A stretch of DNA of 64,000 nucleotides, taken from assembly GCF_009834125.1 (NCBI RefSeq), contig NZ_CP047146.1, forward strand, positions 8,030,501-8,094,500, in the 5' to 3' direction. The notes beneath the pieces are model-generated. The model was given only the letters and a program-made list of their open reading frames with translations. It had not been told where the DNA came from and did not search any database. Numbering within the stretch: position 1 is the stretch's first letter; the number at the start of each line of letters is the position of its first letter. The stretch comes from Streptomyces sp. GS7. Its GTDB lineage: Bacteria > Actinomycetota > Actinomycetes > Streptomycetales > Streptomycetaceae. The translations under genes and the position numbers were made by a program. Shown here piece after piece: positions 1 to 9,044 of the stretch.

Positions 1-462
1 CCGAAACCGCGACGGCGCCCCGTGCCTTCCAGAAACAGTCGGGACGTCCACCGACCGGCGAATTCACCACGGCGGATCGATCGGCCCTGCTCTCCCGAAC
101 CCGCAAGCCGGACGGTGGAGAGCCGTACCGGCGGAACTCCGGCCGCGACGCGCCATCCACGGCGCCCCCAATGAATGGTCTCCGACCGAAGCGAAAATTG
201 AGAAACCCCCACTCCGCGCAACCACGTCCGCGAGTGGGGGCACCTCCCAGCGTTAGCTGGGGGACGGCGCCGGTTTAGGCGCAAAGGGGGGCCTCAAGCT
301 TGGGCGCGGGCAGGGCCGGGGGAACGTGCCCCGCCCGCGCCGTGTGCGCTGAGCCGTGGGTACGGGGGGAACCCCGGCTCTTTGCGCCGCCGATGACCAG
401 TCGGCTCATTCTCTACTGCGTCACTGGCTCAAAAAACGTCACACCTGGCCGACGGGCGCCGT
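1..462. other. Intergenic region at window start
   Basis: I see no convincing gene here. One frame is open on the plus strand through about 270 but has no start, no recognisable motif and an unremarkable composition. The region carries the palindromic repeat at 206-263, and its right end is the 3' flank of the minus-strand gene that stops at 463. A gene tail entering from the left cannot be excluded. Confidence 0.5.
206..263. repeat. REP-like nested palindrome
   Basis: Two adjacent palindromes are visible. CCCCCACTC at 206-214 pairs with GAGTGGGGG at 232-240, and CCCAGC at 246-251 pairs with GCTGGG at 256-261. The TGGGGG-CCCAGC-GCTGGGGGA pattern resembles a dispersed intergenic repeat that I remember from Streptomyces genomes. 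A degenerate copy lies inside a coding region at 30588-30632. Confidence 0.6.
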
Positions 463-1506
463 TCAGGAGGGGGTGGGCGAGGCCACGGAGGGGGTGGGCG
501 CGGGGGTGGTGGGGGCCGACGGGGCGGTCACGCTCGGCGAGGCGGAGGGGGAAGAGTCACCCTCCTCGTCGCCGCCACCGCCACCGCTGTTCTGGCCGCC
601 GCCACCGCCGCCGCCGTTCTGGCCGCCGCCGCTTCTGCCGCCGCCACCGCCCAAGCCATCGTTGTCACCCGAGCCGCCGCCGCTCTGGCCCTGCGCCAGA
701 TACTGCCGGCAGAAGGCGTGCACCTTGTCCGGGCCGCCGGCCTTGCTCTCCAGGCGCTTGAGCGTGTCCCGGTCGATATCGCCGCGTCTGCCGGATTCGT
801 AGTCCGTGCAGAGCCCCAGCAGCAGCTTCTTCTTGTCGCCGCCCCCGGGCAGGTCCTTGCCGTCGTCGCCGAGGACTCCGCCGAGGATTCCGCCGGTGCC
901 GGGCGCGGCCGGACTCTGGCTGCTCCCCGGGCTGCCGCCCGGGGTGGGCGTCGGGCCGGGGGTGGTGGTCCGGTCGCCGGGGGTGCCCCCAGGGGTCCGA
1001 CTGGTTTCGCCGCCGCTCTGCGTGGGCTGCCCGCCGTCGAGCGGGCTCGGCGACTCGGCCGCCGAGACGCTGGCGCCGGGCTCGGGTTCGCCGCCCCGGA
1101 AAGGGGTCGGCAGTACGCCCGTACCGGCCGCGACCGCGATGCCGCCGATCGCGCAGGCCGCGAGGGCGACCGCGAAGCCGCGCCGGAACGGGCGGGCGAG
1201 CCGGGTGCGTTCTCCGGCACCGGCGGCACGTTCGCCGCGCAGGGTGGGCAGCCGGCCCGGCGCGGCGGCGTCGCGCGAAGCGGCGCCGGCGCCGTGCCGG
1301 GCCTGGCGGAAGGCGGCGAGCGCCGCCTCCTCGCCGGGCAGTGCGGCGCTTTCGGGCAGGCCGGACTCGACCGCCGCGGCGGCCTTCAGCAGCTGTTCGA
1401 GTTCGCGTGCGCCGTCGCCGTCCCGGGAACTGACCGGCTCACCGCGCAGCAGTCGCTCCGCGGCGTCCTTGTCGAGCCAGCTGTACCGGTCGTGGTCGGC
1501 CATCAC
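463..1506 (-). CDS. Membrane partner of ECF sigma factor (candidate anti-sigma)
   Basis: This 347-residue protein starts with the ATG that overlaps the sigma-factor stop by 4 nt, so the two are translationally coupled. Residues 1-105 are cytoplasmic and helical, a hydrophobic segment near 108-130 (FAVALAACAIGGIAVAAG) is a single membrane span, and the rest is an exported Pro/Ser/Thr region. Within that region is a small Cys-containing segment (LCTDYESGRRGDI to AFCRQYLAQ), followed by a Gly/Asn-rich tail. I see no HxxxCxxC zinc anti-sigma signature. The anti-sigma role is inferred from position and topology. Other options are a sigma-linked membrane sensor or a secreted cell-wall protein. Confidence 0.7.
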   Translation of the reverse strand: MMADHDRYSWLDKDAAERLLRGEPVSSRDGDGARELEQLLKAAAAVESGLPESAALPGEEAALAAFRQARHGAGAASRDAAAPGRLPTLRGERAAGAGERTRLARPFRRGFAVALAACAIGGIAVAAGTGVLPTPFRGGEPEPGASVSAAESPSPLDGGQPTQSGGETSRTPGGTPGDRTTTPGPTPTPGGSPGSSQSPAAPGTGGILGGVLGDDGKDLPGGGDKKKLLLGLCTDYESGRRGDIDRDTLKRLESKAGGPDKVHAFCRQYLAQGQSGGGSGDNDGLGGGGGRSGGGQNGGGGGGGQNSGGGGGDEEGDSSPSASPSVTAPSAPTTPAPTPSVASPTPS

Positions 1507-2258
1507 ATGTCCTTCTGCGTTCGTGCGGCCGTTTCCGTCACACCTGGTACGTACGATTCCGCCACACCATCGCGACGTCTTCGCCCCTGTATGGGCACCT
1601 CACCCACTGTTCCACCACCCTTGCCCGAACCGGCCGCGGACGTCCCGGAGGAGCCCGGTCCCCCGCCGTCCGCACCGCCTTCCTCCAGCAGCTCCGCGAG
1701 CTTGCGCAGCCCGCGGTGCGCCGACGTGCGCACCGCTCCGGGCCGCTTGCCCAGGACCTGTGCCGCGCTCTTGGCGTCCAGCCCGACGACCACCCGCAGC
1801 GTCACCGCCTCGGCCTGATCCTGCGGCAGCCGCGCTATCAGCCGGAGGGTGTGGCCGGTGCCCAGCGCCTCCAGCGCCTCGCCCGCGGTGTCGGACGCGC
1901 CGGGGGTGTCGGCGAGTTCACTCTCGTCGCCACCGATGACCGGGCGGCGTCCGCGCATCCGAATGTGGTCAAGCGCACGATTGCGGGCAATCCGGGCAGC
2001 CCAGCCGCGGAAGCGGTCCGCGTCGCCGCTGAAGCGGGCGAGGTCTCGGGTTATCTGGAGCCAGGACTCGGACGCCACATCCTCCGCGTCCGCTTCGCCC
2101 ACCAAGGTCCGCACATACCCCAGAAGTCTGGGATGTACTGCACGGTAGACGAGCCGGAAGGCCGCCTCGTCGCCGTCCTGCGCCGCCTGCACGGCAACCG
2201 TCAGCCGACCGTCGTCCGGCTGAATGTCGTCCCCTCGCACGGGTCCATCCTGTCGCAC
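1503..2258 (-). CDS. ECF-type RNA polymerase sigma factor
   Basis: The protein has about 251 residues. Region 2 is recognisable by DAEDVASESWLQITRDLARF and the following RFRGWAARIARNRALDHIR, and region 4 by LPQDQAEAVTLRVVVGLDAK with the helix-turn-helix AAQVLGKRPGAVRTSAHRGL. A Ser/Gly-rich tail of about 35 residues follows. The GTG at 2258 was taken; a second in-frame GTG at 2240 is possible. It lies directly upstream of, and overlaps, the membrane protein ending at 463, the usual sigma/anti-sigma arrangement. The signal and regulon cannot be read from the sequence. Confidence 0.9.
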   Translation of the reverse strand: MRQDGPVRGDDIQPDDGRLTVAVQAAQDGDEAAFRLVYRAVHPRLLGYVRTLVGEADAEDVASESWLQITRDLARFSGDADRFRGWAARIARNRALDHIRMRGRRPVIGGDESELADTPGASDTAGEALEALGTGHTLRLIARLPQDQAEAVTLRVVVGLDAKSAAQVLGKRPGAVRTSAHRGLRKLAELLEEGGADGGGPGSSGTSAAGSGKGGGTVGEVPIQGRRRRDGVAESYVPGVTETAARTQKDM

Positions 2259-2771
2259 GCTGAATGTCCGCCGCCCGGTCCTTGCCGCTTCGCACTGCCG
2301 CTGTTTCTTCGCTGATGGTTCGTCGTTCGTGCCGCCGTGGCCGCCGCGCGATCAGCTCGCCCAGCCGCTCCGCCGACCGCCGGTAATCCGGCCGCGTCTG
2401 CTGACCGTAACCCGTGAGATCGGTCTTCCGGCACCCGGCCCACCTCTTGGGACGTTCGGCGCACAAACGTCACGCGCGCACGATTCCATCTGAACTCCCG
2501 GGTAACCGGCCGTTCTTCGGCCGCCGGAACAGCCGTGATCAACACGCCCGCCGGCGCGTTCCCGCACGTTACGGGCCCGGCCCGGCCCACGTCCAGACCA
2601 CTGGCCGTGCCGCCGCCCGTACCCCGTGTGACGCTTTTCGGCCCGTCGGCGCTGTATCGATTAGGAGCCCGTCGCGGGCTCCCCGAGAACGACGGCCGGG
2701 GCCTCTCCTGTGGGGGGTGGCGGCCCCGGCCGTCCCTCGTATGCCGTCTCCGGCCCTTCTGGCCGGAGCGC
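2259..2771. other. Intergenic region, promoter side of sigma gene
   Basis: This 513-base gap separates the hexosaminidase stop from the sigma-factor start, both on the minus strand. It holds the two hairpins at 2664-2734 that end the hexosaminidase transcript, and must hold the sigma promoter. I could not pick out a confident -35/-10 pair. No gene-like frame is convincing. Confidence 0.5.
2664..2734 (-). terminator. Double hairpin terminator after hexosaminidase
   Basis: GACGGCCGGGGCC at 2691-2703 pairs perfectly over 13 bp with GGCCCCGGCCGTC at 2722-2734. A second hairpin, GGAGCCC/GGGCTCC at 2664-2682, follows in the minus-strand direction. There is no U-tract, as is usual in Streptomyces. 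Confidence 0.75.
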
Positions 2772-4478
2772 TCACACCCGGTTCGCCAGTGCCTTGAAGC
2801 CCGCCCAGGACAGCGCGGGGGTCCGCGGGTCCCAGGTCTTCTGCGCCAGCGCCGCCAGCGGCAACCGGATCCCGTCCGCGATCTGCTGAGGGGTCTGCGC
2901 GTCCGCGTGGTCGCACCAGACCGCGAACCGCCCGCCCGGGATCCGGTCCGGTCCGGTCTGGCCCGCCGGCACGGACACCGGGGAGGTGCCGCGCAGCACC
3001 CTCGGGGTCCAGCTCTCGTAGATCCGCTCACCGGTCGGATAGGTGAAGTTGTTGGGCTCGCCGAGCACGTAGTAGAGGTACTCGTCGTTGGCGTTCAGCA
3101 CGGTGCGGCCCTCGTTCAGGTACGCGGCCGGGTCGCGGGCGCCGATCTCCTTGCCGGTCCAGTAGACGGCCGTGCGGTCCTTGTCCGCGGTCACCTTGCC
3201 GCCGGCGAAGAAGCCGTCGTTCCAGGCTTCGATCCGGCTCTTGCCTGCCGCCTCCACGGTCTTCTGCCGGTCGTTGAGCCAGCCGGTCGCCAGGTCCTTG
3301 ATGGTGGCGCCGGACCCGTACCTGTCCTGCGCGGCCCGGGCCAGCTGCGGGAACGACGCCGCCGGGTCGCTGGCCGTCAGCGCCTGGTACTCGTCGCCGC
3401 CCAGGTGCCAGTACGGACCCGGGAAGAGCCGGGCGAACTCCTTCAGCAGCGAGTCGATCAGCTCCCCGGACTTCGGGTTGGAGATGTCGATCGCACCGCG
3501 CACCACCCTGCCGGAGGCGCTGCGCAGCTGGAGGTCGGGATAGTGGTCCAGCACGGCGCCGAGGTGTCCGGGCGAGTCGATCTCCGGGATGAGCGTGACG
3601 TGCAGGCTCTGCCCGACCTTCACCAGGTGGCGGACCTCGTCCTTGGTCAGATGGTCCCTGGAGACGATCTCGGGGTGGCCGTCGCTCTGGATGCGGAAGC
3701 CCTGGTCGTCGGAGAAGTGCAGATGGAGCTGGTTCAACTTGAGGTCGGCCAGCTGCCGGATGCGGGCCTCGATCCAGGCCGCGGTGAACGGCTTGCGGGC
3801 GTTGTCCAGCATCATCCCGCGCTGCGGGCGGTCCGGGCGGTCGTTGATGGTGCCCTCGGGGAGCCCGCCGGCCGTGCGGACGGCCTGCTTGACGGTACGG
3901 GTGCCGTTGAAGATGCCTGCGTCGGTGGGGGCCGTGAGGGTGAGCCGGGTGCCGCGGGCGGTGAGGGTGTAGGACTCGTCGGCGGTGCTGGTGGGCGGCG
4001 CGTTGTCCGGCCGGCCACCGTCCTTCCCGGTGAGTCTCACCTCGACGTCCCCGGGCCGTACGGTCTGCTCTCCCCACACAACCGGGAGCCCGCCGAGATC
4101 CTTGGCCATGAGTTGCGCTTCGTCGGCGACGGTGCTCTGCTGCCCGGCCGGCACCACCACCCGGGCGCCCTTGGACGGACGCCAGCCGATTCCGTCGGCC
4201 GGACGGAACTCCCGTACGGCCGGGACGATGTGCGGCGGACCGGTCACCTTCGTCCAGCTCGGGGTGGGTGCGGCACGGCCTTCGGGGGCGACGGCACGCC
4301 CCGGGGGCTGGGAATCGGCCGCTCCCGAGCAGCCGCCGAGCAGCAGCGCTCCGGCGAGCACCGGGGCGGCCAGCAGCGCGGACCGGGCCGCCGGGCCGCG
4401 GCCGCGCCGGGGCTTCCAGGGTGGCGACGGGGAGGCCGAGGGCCGCGGGAACTGCGGCAGCCGCAACGGGTTCGACAT
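2772..4478 (-). CDS. Secreted lipoprotein beta-N-acetylhexosaminidase (GH20)
   Basis: This 568-residue exo-enzyme removes terminal N-acetylglucosamine from chitin or peptidoglycan oligosaccharides. The ATG at 4478 follows a GTGAGGA ribosome-binding site; an in-frame ATG at 4601 lacks one. The N-terminus has an Arg-rich stretch, the hydrophobic core SALLAAPVLAGALLL and a lipobox ending in Cys (LLGGC), so it is predicted to be a membrane-anchored lipoprotein. A GH20 N-terminal domain is followed by the TIM barrel with LNQLHLHFSDDQGF, PEIDSPGHL and the catalytic Asp-Glu pair at about 362-363 in WHLGGDEYQA, where the substrate acetamido group assists catalysis. It is monocistronic. Confidence 0.95.
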   Translation of the reverse strand: MSNPLRLPQFPRPSASPSPPWKPRRGRGPAARSALLAAPVLAGALLLGGCSGAADSQPPGRAVAPEGRAAPTPSWTKVTGPPHIVPAVREFRPADGIGWRPSKGARVVVPAGQQSTVADEAQLMAKDLGGLPVVWGEQTVRPGDVEVRLTGKDGGRPDNAPPTSTADESYTLTARGTRLTLTAPTDAGIFNGTRTVKQAVRTAGGLPEGTINDRPDRPQRGMMLDNARKPFTAAWIEARIRQLADLKLNQLHLHFSDDQGFRIQSDGHPEIVSRDHLTKDEVRHLVKVGQSLHVTLIPEIDSPGHLGAVLDHYPDLQLRSASGRVVRGAIDISNPKSGELIDSLLKEFARLFPGPYWHLGGDEYQALTASDPAASFPQLARAAQDRYGSGATIKDLATGWLNDRQKTVEAAGKSRIEAWNDGFFAGGKVTADKDRTAVYWTGKEIGARDPAAYLNEGRTVLNANDEYLYYVLGEPNNFTYPTGERIYESWTPRVLRGTSPVSVPAGQTGPDRIPGGRFAVWCDHADAQTPQQIADGIRLPLAALAQKTWDPRTPALSWAGFKALANRV

Positions 4479-4867
4479 CGTGCAATCCTCACTTTTCGGG
4501 GCGAAGGTATTGCCAGGTGCGCGGAACGGGTCGTCCACCGAGCGCGCAAAAGCTCTCTCATCCGGGTGAAAATCGCGCATCCATCGGACAGTGGCCGACA
4601 AGCGTCGTTAGCGTGGGCTCACCGTCGCTCACCCCCTTCCAGGGGGCTGCTGGACCGCCGGAAATCCGCCGGGTGCCGCATCGTCGGCCACATCACCGCA
4701 CCCGCCTCCGCTTCCGTACGTATCAGGCTTTTCGTCCATTTCCGCTCAAGCGCCCCTCCAGCTTCCGTCAGCCACCCGCCCCGCACCCGTCGAACAGACC
4801 CCTTCGCATCCGATCTCATCCGTCCGAGGAGTTCACGCTGTCCGGCGACACCCCGGCCGCCCGCCCG
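4479..4867. other. Divergent intergenic region, hexosaminidase / UraD-like gene
   Basis: This 389-base spacer must hold the minus-strand hexosaminidase promoter and, unless the plus gene starts further upstream, its promoter too. I looked for a DasR-type site, an ACTGGTCTAGACCA-like palindrome expected near chitin genes, and found none by eye. No convincing gene is present; the open frames there are composition artefacts. Confidence 0.5.
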
Positions 4868-5425
4868 ATGACGCGGCCTCACCCGCACGTCCAGAGGTGC
4901 GGCATACCTTGGCAGAGCCGGATCTCGCCGCCGCCGGCGCACCCCCCGCAGCGCGGTCTCGACCGTTTCAACGCCCTCTCCGACGACGCGGCGGTGGCCG
5001 CCCTGCTGGCCTGCTGCGGTAGCCGCCGCTGGGCCGAGCGGATCGCCGCGCACCGCCCCTACCCGGACCCCGGATCCCTGCTGGCCGCATGCGACGAGGC
5101 CAGCTACGACCTCACCCCGACCGAGGTGGCCGGGGCCCTCGCGCGCGAGTCCGCCGCCCCGCTCCCGTGGGCCGGGCGCGGTCCCGGCACCCGTGCCGCC
5201 GCCACCGCGCTGCGCGCCGCGCACGCCGAGTACGAGCGCCGCTTCCGCCATGTCTTCACGCTCTGCCTGGACGGCTACCGCGACGAGGAACTGCTGGACC
5301 GGACGCTGTACGCCCTGCGCACCCGGCTGGGCAACGCGCCCGACCAGGAGCGGTCGGTCACCGCGGAGGAATTGCGCCGGCTGGCCCGCGGCCGACTGGC
5401 GCGACTTGCGGCCGGTTGCCTGTGA
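4868..5425 (+). CDS. UraD-like protein (OHCU decarboxylase family), probably not a canonical enzyme
   Basis: The family fold is suggested by GLDRFNALSDDAAVAALLACC, where the FN and ALLxCCGS positions match the OHCU decarboxylase family, and by a C-terminal arm (LDRTLYALRTRLGN) typical of it. Canonical enzymes decarboxylate 2-oxo-4-hydroxy-4-carboxy-5-ureidoimidazoline in urate breakdown and carry a catalytic His in an HPR/HPD-type motif. I cannot find that motif in the Asp-Leu-Thr-Pro stretch where it should sit. No uricase or allantoin gene is nearby. The ATG at 4868 has no clear ribosome-binding site, so the start is uncertain. The product is about 185 residues. Confidence 0.6.
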   Translation: MTRPHPHVQRCGIPWQSRISPPPAHPPQRGLDRFNALSDDAAVAALLACCGSRRWAERIAAHRPYPDPGSLLAACDEASYDLTPTEVAGALARESAAPLPWAGRGPGTRAAATALRAAHAEYERRFRHVFTLCLDGYRDEELLDRTLYALRTRLGNAPDQERSVTAEELRRLARGRLARLAAGCL

Positions 5426-5442
5426 TATCCCGTTTCGTACTT

Positions 5443-5476
5443 GTGTGATAGCCCGTTGGTGCCTGTTTGATCACAC
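5443..5476. promoter_or_regulatory. Inverted repeat upstream of sdhC
   Basis: GTGTGAT at 5443-5449 and ATCACAC at 5470-5476 form a perfect 7-bp inverted repeat with a 20-bp spacer. It lies about 130 bases upstream of the sdhC start, where the sdh promoter should be. It could bind a dimeric regulator or form a hairpin. The spacing does not fit the redox regulator Rex or a CRP site. Confidence 0.35.
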
Positions 5477-5607
5477 CTAAGGACCCCCGCGCGAGGAACC
5501 GACAGCTCGTCGATACGATGACGAGCGGCCGGTGGACCGTACCCGGCCGGGCCCGACCGACAGAGAAGCCGGCGCGGCCCTAGTCCCCGCTCCCGGAGGG
5601 TTCTTCC

Positions 5608-5988
5608 GTGCCGGCTGGAACGCTGTACCGCGGCCGGGAAGGCATGTGGTCCTGGGTGGCTCACCGAGTCACCGGCGTCCTCATTTTCTTCTTCCTGTTC
5701 GTCCACGTCCTCGACACCGCTCTCGTGCGCGTCTCCCCCGAGGCGTACGACAACGTCGTTGCGACATACAAGACGCCCATCGTCAACGTGATGGAGTACG
5801 GCCTGGTGGCCGCCATCCTCTTCCACGCGCTCAACGGCCTCCGGGTCATCGCGGTGGACTTCTGGTCCAAGGGCCCGAAGTACCAGAAGCAGCTGCTGTG
5901 GACCGTTGTCGGTGTCTGGGTCGTGCTGATGGCCGGTGCCTTCTACCCCGTGCTCCAGCACACGCTGCGCACGCTGTTCGGGAGCTGA
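5608..5988 (+). CDS. sdhC: Succinate dehydrogenase cytochrome b556 subunit
   Basis: This 126-residue membrane anchor of complex II starts with GTG at 5608, preceded by GGAGGG with 7-nt spacing. Three hydrophobic helices are visible, starting with VTGVLIFFFLFVHVLDTALV, whose His is a probable haem b ligand, then VMEYGLVAAILFHALNGLRV and LLWTVVGVWVVLMAGAFY. It passes electrons from the SdhAB head to the menaquinone pool. It is the first gene of a four-gene operon; sdhD follows after 6 nt. Confidence 0.95.
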   Translation: MPAGTLYRGREGMWSWVAHRVTGVLIFFFLFVHVLDTALVRVSPEAYDNVVATYKTPIVNVMEYGLVAAILFHALNGLRVIAVDFWSKGPKYQKQLLWTVVGVWVVLMAGAFYPVLQHTLRTLFGS

Positions 5989-5994
5989 CGCGAG

Positions 5995-6483
5995 ATGTCT
6001 GCTGAATCCACGACCGCAGGTGCCACCGCGGCGGGCGCGTCCGACGGCGTCCCGCTCTACGACGTGGACAACCCCGCACCGGTCATCGAGCCGCCGCGCA
6101 AGCGCACCTCGAAGACCCCGAAGTCGACCCGCACCAACTTCGAGCTGTACGGCTGGCTGTTCATGCGGCTGTCCGGCATCGTGCTCGTCGTCCTGGTCCT
6201 CGGCCACCTGCTGATCCAGCTGGTGCTCGACGGCGGCGTCTCCAAGATCGGCTTCGCCTTCGTGGCCGGCCGCTGGGCCTCGCCGTTCTGGCAGGCCTGG
6301 GACCTGTGCATGCTCTGGCTCGCCATGCTGCACGGCGCCAACGGCCTGCGCACCGTCATCAACGACTACGCGCAGCGGGACACCACCCGCTTCTGGCTGA
6401 AGATGCTGCTCTACACCGCCACGGTGTTCACCGTCCTTCTGGGCACGCTGGTGATCTTCACCTTCGACCCGAACATCCGCTAG
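5995..6483 (+). CDS. sdhD: Succinate dehydrogenase hydrophobic membrane anchor subunit
   Basis: This is a 162-residue second membrane subunit of complex II. A soluble Thr/Lys-rich N-terminus of about 45 residues precedes three helices: LFMRLSGIVLVVLVLGHLLI with a candidate haem or quinone-site His, the ASPFWQAWDLCMLWLAMLHG segment ending in NGLRTVINDY, and LYTATVFTVLLGTLVIF. The ATG at 5995 lies 6 nt after sdhC. Together SdhC and SdhD hold haem b and the quinone site in the cytoplasmic membrane. Confidence 0.95.
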   Translation: MSAESTTAGATAAGASDGVPLYDVDNPAPVIEPPRKRTSKTPKSTRTNFELYGWLFMRLSGIVLVVLVLGHLLIQLVLDGGVSKIGFAFVAGRWASPFWQAWDLCMLWLAMLHGANGLRTVINDYAQRDTTRFWLKMLLYTATVFTVLLGTLVIFTFDPNIR

Positions 6484-6516
6484 GCGCCGGGCCACGAGGG
6501 ACCGAGGTACCAATCC

Positions 6517-8271
6517 ATGAAGATCCACAAGTACGACACCGTCATCGTCGGCGCCGGCGGCGCGGGCATGCGCGCGGCCATCGAGTCGACCAAGCGCAGC
6601 CGCACCGCCGTGCTGACGAAGCTCTACCCGACCCGCTCCCACACCGGCGCCGCCCAGGGCGGTATGGCCGCCGCCCTCGCGAACGTCGAGGAGGACAACT
6701 GGGAGTGGCACACCTTCGACACGATCAAGGGCGGCGACTACCTGGTCGACCAGGACGCCGCCGAGATCCTCGCGAAGGAGGCCATCGACTCGGTCCTCGA
6801 CCTGGAGAAGATGGGCCTGCCGTTCAACCGCACCCCGGACGGCACGATCGACCAGCGCCGCTTCGGCGGCCACTCCCGCAACCACGGTGAGGCCCCGGTC
6901 CGCCGGTCCTGCTACGCCTCGGACCGCACCGGCCACATGATCCTCCAGACGCTGTACCAGAACTGCGTCAAGGAGGGCGTGGAGTTCTTCAACGAGTTCT
7001 ACGTGCTCGACCTGCTGCTCCAGGACGTCGACGGCGTCAAGAAGTCCGCGGGCGTCGTCGCGTACGAGCTGGCGACCGGCGAGATCCACGTCTTCCAGGC
7101 GAAGGCGATCATCTTCGCGTCCGGCGGCACCGGCAAGTTCTTCAAGGTGACCTCCAACGCGCACACCCTGACCGGTGACGGCCAGGCCGCCGCGTACCGC
7201 CGCGGTCTGCCGCTGGAGGACATGGAGTTCTTCCAGTTCCACCCGACGGGCATCTGGCGGATGGGCATCCTCCTGACCGAGGGTGCGCGCGGTGAGGGCG
7301 GCATCCTCCGCAACAAGGACGGCGAGCGCTTCATGGAGAAGTACGCGCCCGTCATGAAGGACCTCGCCTCGCGTGACGTCGTCTCGCGCTCCATCTACAC
7401 GGAGATCCGCGAGGGCCGCGGCTGCGGTCCCGACGGCGACCACGTCTACCTGGACCTCACGCACCTGCCGCCGGAGCAGCTGGACGCCAAGCTCCCGGAC
7501 ATCACGGAGTTCGCGCGCACCTACCTCGGTATCGAGCCCTACACGGACCCGATCCCGATCCAGCCGACCGCGCACTACGCCATGGGCGGCATCCCGACCA
7601 ACGTCGAGGGCGAGGTGCTGGCCGACAACACCACCGTCGTCCCGGGCCTGTACGCCGCCGGCGAGGTCGCCTGCGTCTCCGTGCACGGCGCCAACCGCCT
7701 GGGCACCAACTCCCTCCTGGACATCAACGTCTTCGGCCGCCGGGCCGGCATCGCCGCCGCGGAGTACTCGGCCACCGCCGACTACGTCGAACTGCCCGAG
7801 GACCCGGCGCAGCTCGTCGCCGACCAGGTGGAGCGGCTGCGCAACTCCACCGGCAACGAGCGGGTGGCGGAGCTGCGCAAGGAGCTCCAGGAGTGCATGG
7901 ACGCCAACGTGATGGTGTTCCGCACCGAGCAGACGATCAAGACCGCGGTCGAGAAGATCGCCGAGCTGCGCGAGCGCTACCGGAACGTGGCGATCCAGGA
8001 CAAGGGCAAGCGGTTCAACACCGACCTGCTGGAGGCCATCGAGCTGGGCAACCTGCTCGACCTGGCCGAGGTCATGGCGGTGTCGGCCCTCGCCCGCAAG
8101 GAGTCCCGCGGCGGCCACTACCGCGAGGACTACCCCAACCGCGACGACGTCAACTTCATGCGGCACACCATGGCGTACCGCGAGGTGGGCGCAGACGGCT
8201 CCGAGTCGATCCGCCTCGACTACAAGCCGGTCGTGCAGACCCGCTACCAGCCGATGGAGCGTAAGTACTGA
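6517..8271 (+). CDS. sdhA: Succinate dehydrogenase flavoprotein subunit
   Basis: This 584-residue catalytic subunit oxidises succinate to fumarate. The FAD-binding [11 protein letters not shown] lies near the N-terminus. The His of [15 protein letters not shown] is the expected covalent FAD attachment site. Further signatures are [28 protein letters not shown] and [13 protein letters not shown], and a C-terminal domain with [18 protein letters not shown]. The length is typical of the family. The ATG at 6517 follows an ACCGAGG-type site. Its stop codon overlaps the sdhB ATG as TGATG, so the two are coupled. Confidence 0.97.
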   Translation: MKIHKYDTVIVGAGGAGMRAAIESTKRSRTAVLTKLYPTRSHTGAAQGGMAAALANVEEDNWEWHTFDTIKGGDYLVDQDAAEILAKEAIDSVLDLEKMGLPFNRTPDGTIDQRRFGGHSRNHGEAPVRRSCYASDRTGHMILQTLYQNCVKEGVEFFNEFYVLDLLLQDVDGVKKSAGVVAYELATGEIHVFQAKAIIFASGGTGKFFKVTSNAHTLTGDGQAAAYRRGLPLEDMEFFQFHPTGIWRMGILLTEGARGEGGILRNKDGERFMEKYAPVMKDLASRDVVSRSIYTEIREGRGCGPDGDHVYLDLTHLPPEQLDAKLPDITEFARTYLGIEPYTDPIPIQPTAHYAMGGIPTNVEGEVLADNTTVVPGLYAAGEVACVSVHGANRLGTNSLLDINVFGRRAGIAAAEYSATADYVELPEDPAQLVADQVERLRNSTGNERVAELRKELQECMDANVMVFRTEQTIKTAVEKIAELRERYRNVAIQDKGKRFNTDLLEAIELGNLLDLAEVMAVSALARKESRGGHYREDYPNRDDVNFMRHTMAYREVGADGSESIRLDYKPVVQTRYQPMERKY

Positions 8272-9044
8272 TGAGCACCCCGACTCTCGACAAGCACTCC
8301 GCGGCACTGGACGCGGCCGAGAATGACGCGTCGCACCTGATCAGCGTCACCTTCCGGATCCGCCGGTTCAACCCGGAGGTCGCGGAGGAGGCCAGCTGGC
8401 AGGACTTCCAGCTGGAGATCGACCCCAAGGAGCGCGTCCTGGACGCCCTCCACAAGATCAAGTGGGACCAGGACGGTTCGCTGACCTTCCGGCGCTCCTG
8501 CGCCCACGGCATCTGCGGCTCCGACGCCATGCGCATCAACGGCCGCAACCGCCTGGCCTGCAAGACGCTGATCAAGGACATCAACCCCGAGAAGCCGATC
8601 ACCGTCGAGGCCATCAAGGGCCTGACGGTGCTGAAGGACCTTGTCGTCGACATGGAGCCCTTCTTCCAGGCGTACCGGGACGTGATGCCGTTCCTGATCA
8701 CGACCGGCAACGAGCCGACCCGCGAGCGCCGGCAGTCCGCCGAGGACCGCGAGCGCTTCGACGACACCACCAAGTGCATCCTGTGCGCGGCCTGCACCAC
8801 CTCGTGCCCCGTGTTCTGGAACGACGGCCAGTACTTCGGCCCGGCGGCGATCGTCAACGCGCACCGCTTCATCTTCGACTCGCGCGACGAGGGCGGCGAG
8901 CAGCGGCTCGAAATCCTCAACGACAAGGACGGCGTCTGGCGCTGCCGTACGACCTTCAACTGCACGGACGCCTGCCCGCGCGGTATCGAGGTCACCAAGG
9001 CGATCCAGGAAGTCAAGCGGGCGCTGATCACCCGGCGCTTCTGA
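8271..9044 (+). CDS. sdhB: Succinate dehydrogenase iron-sulfur subunit
   Basis: This 257-residue subunit carries electrons from FAD to the membrane. The 2Fe-2S cluster ligands are in SCAHGICGSDAMRINGRNRL plus the following Cys. The 4Fe-4S and 3Fe-4S ligands are in CILCAACTTSCPVFW and CRTTFNCTDACPRGI, the expected order for this family. It ends the sdh operon, and a strong hairpin follows at 9081-9114. The tail of the opposing gene ending at 9028 overlaps the last 17 bases. Confidence 0.97.
   Translation: MSTPTLDKHSAALDAAENDASHLISVTFRIRRFNPEVAEEASWQDFQLEIDPKERVLDALHKIKWDQDGSLTFRRSCAHGICGSDAMRINGRNRLACKTLIKDINPEKPITVEAIKGLTVLKDLVVDMEPFFQAYRDVMPFLITTGNEPTRERRQSAEDRERFDDTTKCILCAACTTSCPVFWNDGQYFGPAAIVNAHRFIFDSRDEGGEQRLEILNDKDGVWRCRTTFNCTDACPRGIEVTKAIQEVKRALITRRF

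Noticed and set aside
5275..8307. Very long open frame antisense to sdhCDAB (about 1010 codons)
   Set aside because: High GC and codon bias of the sense genes leave the complementary frame open; no start context or domain, and sdhCDAB explains the sequence.
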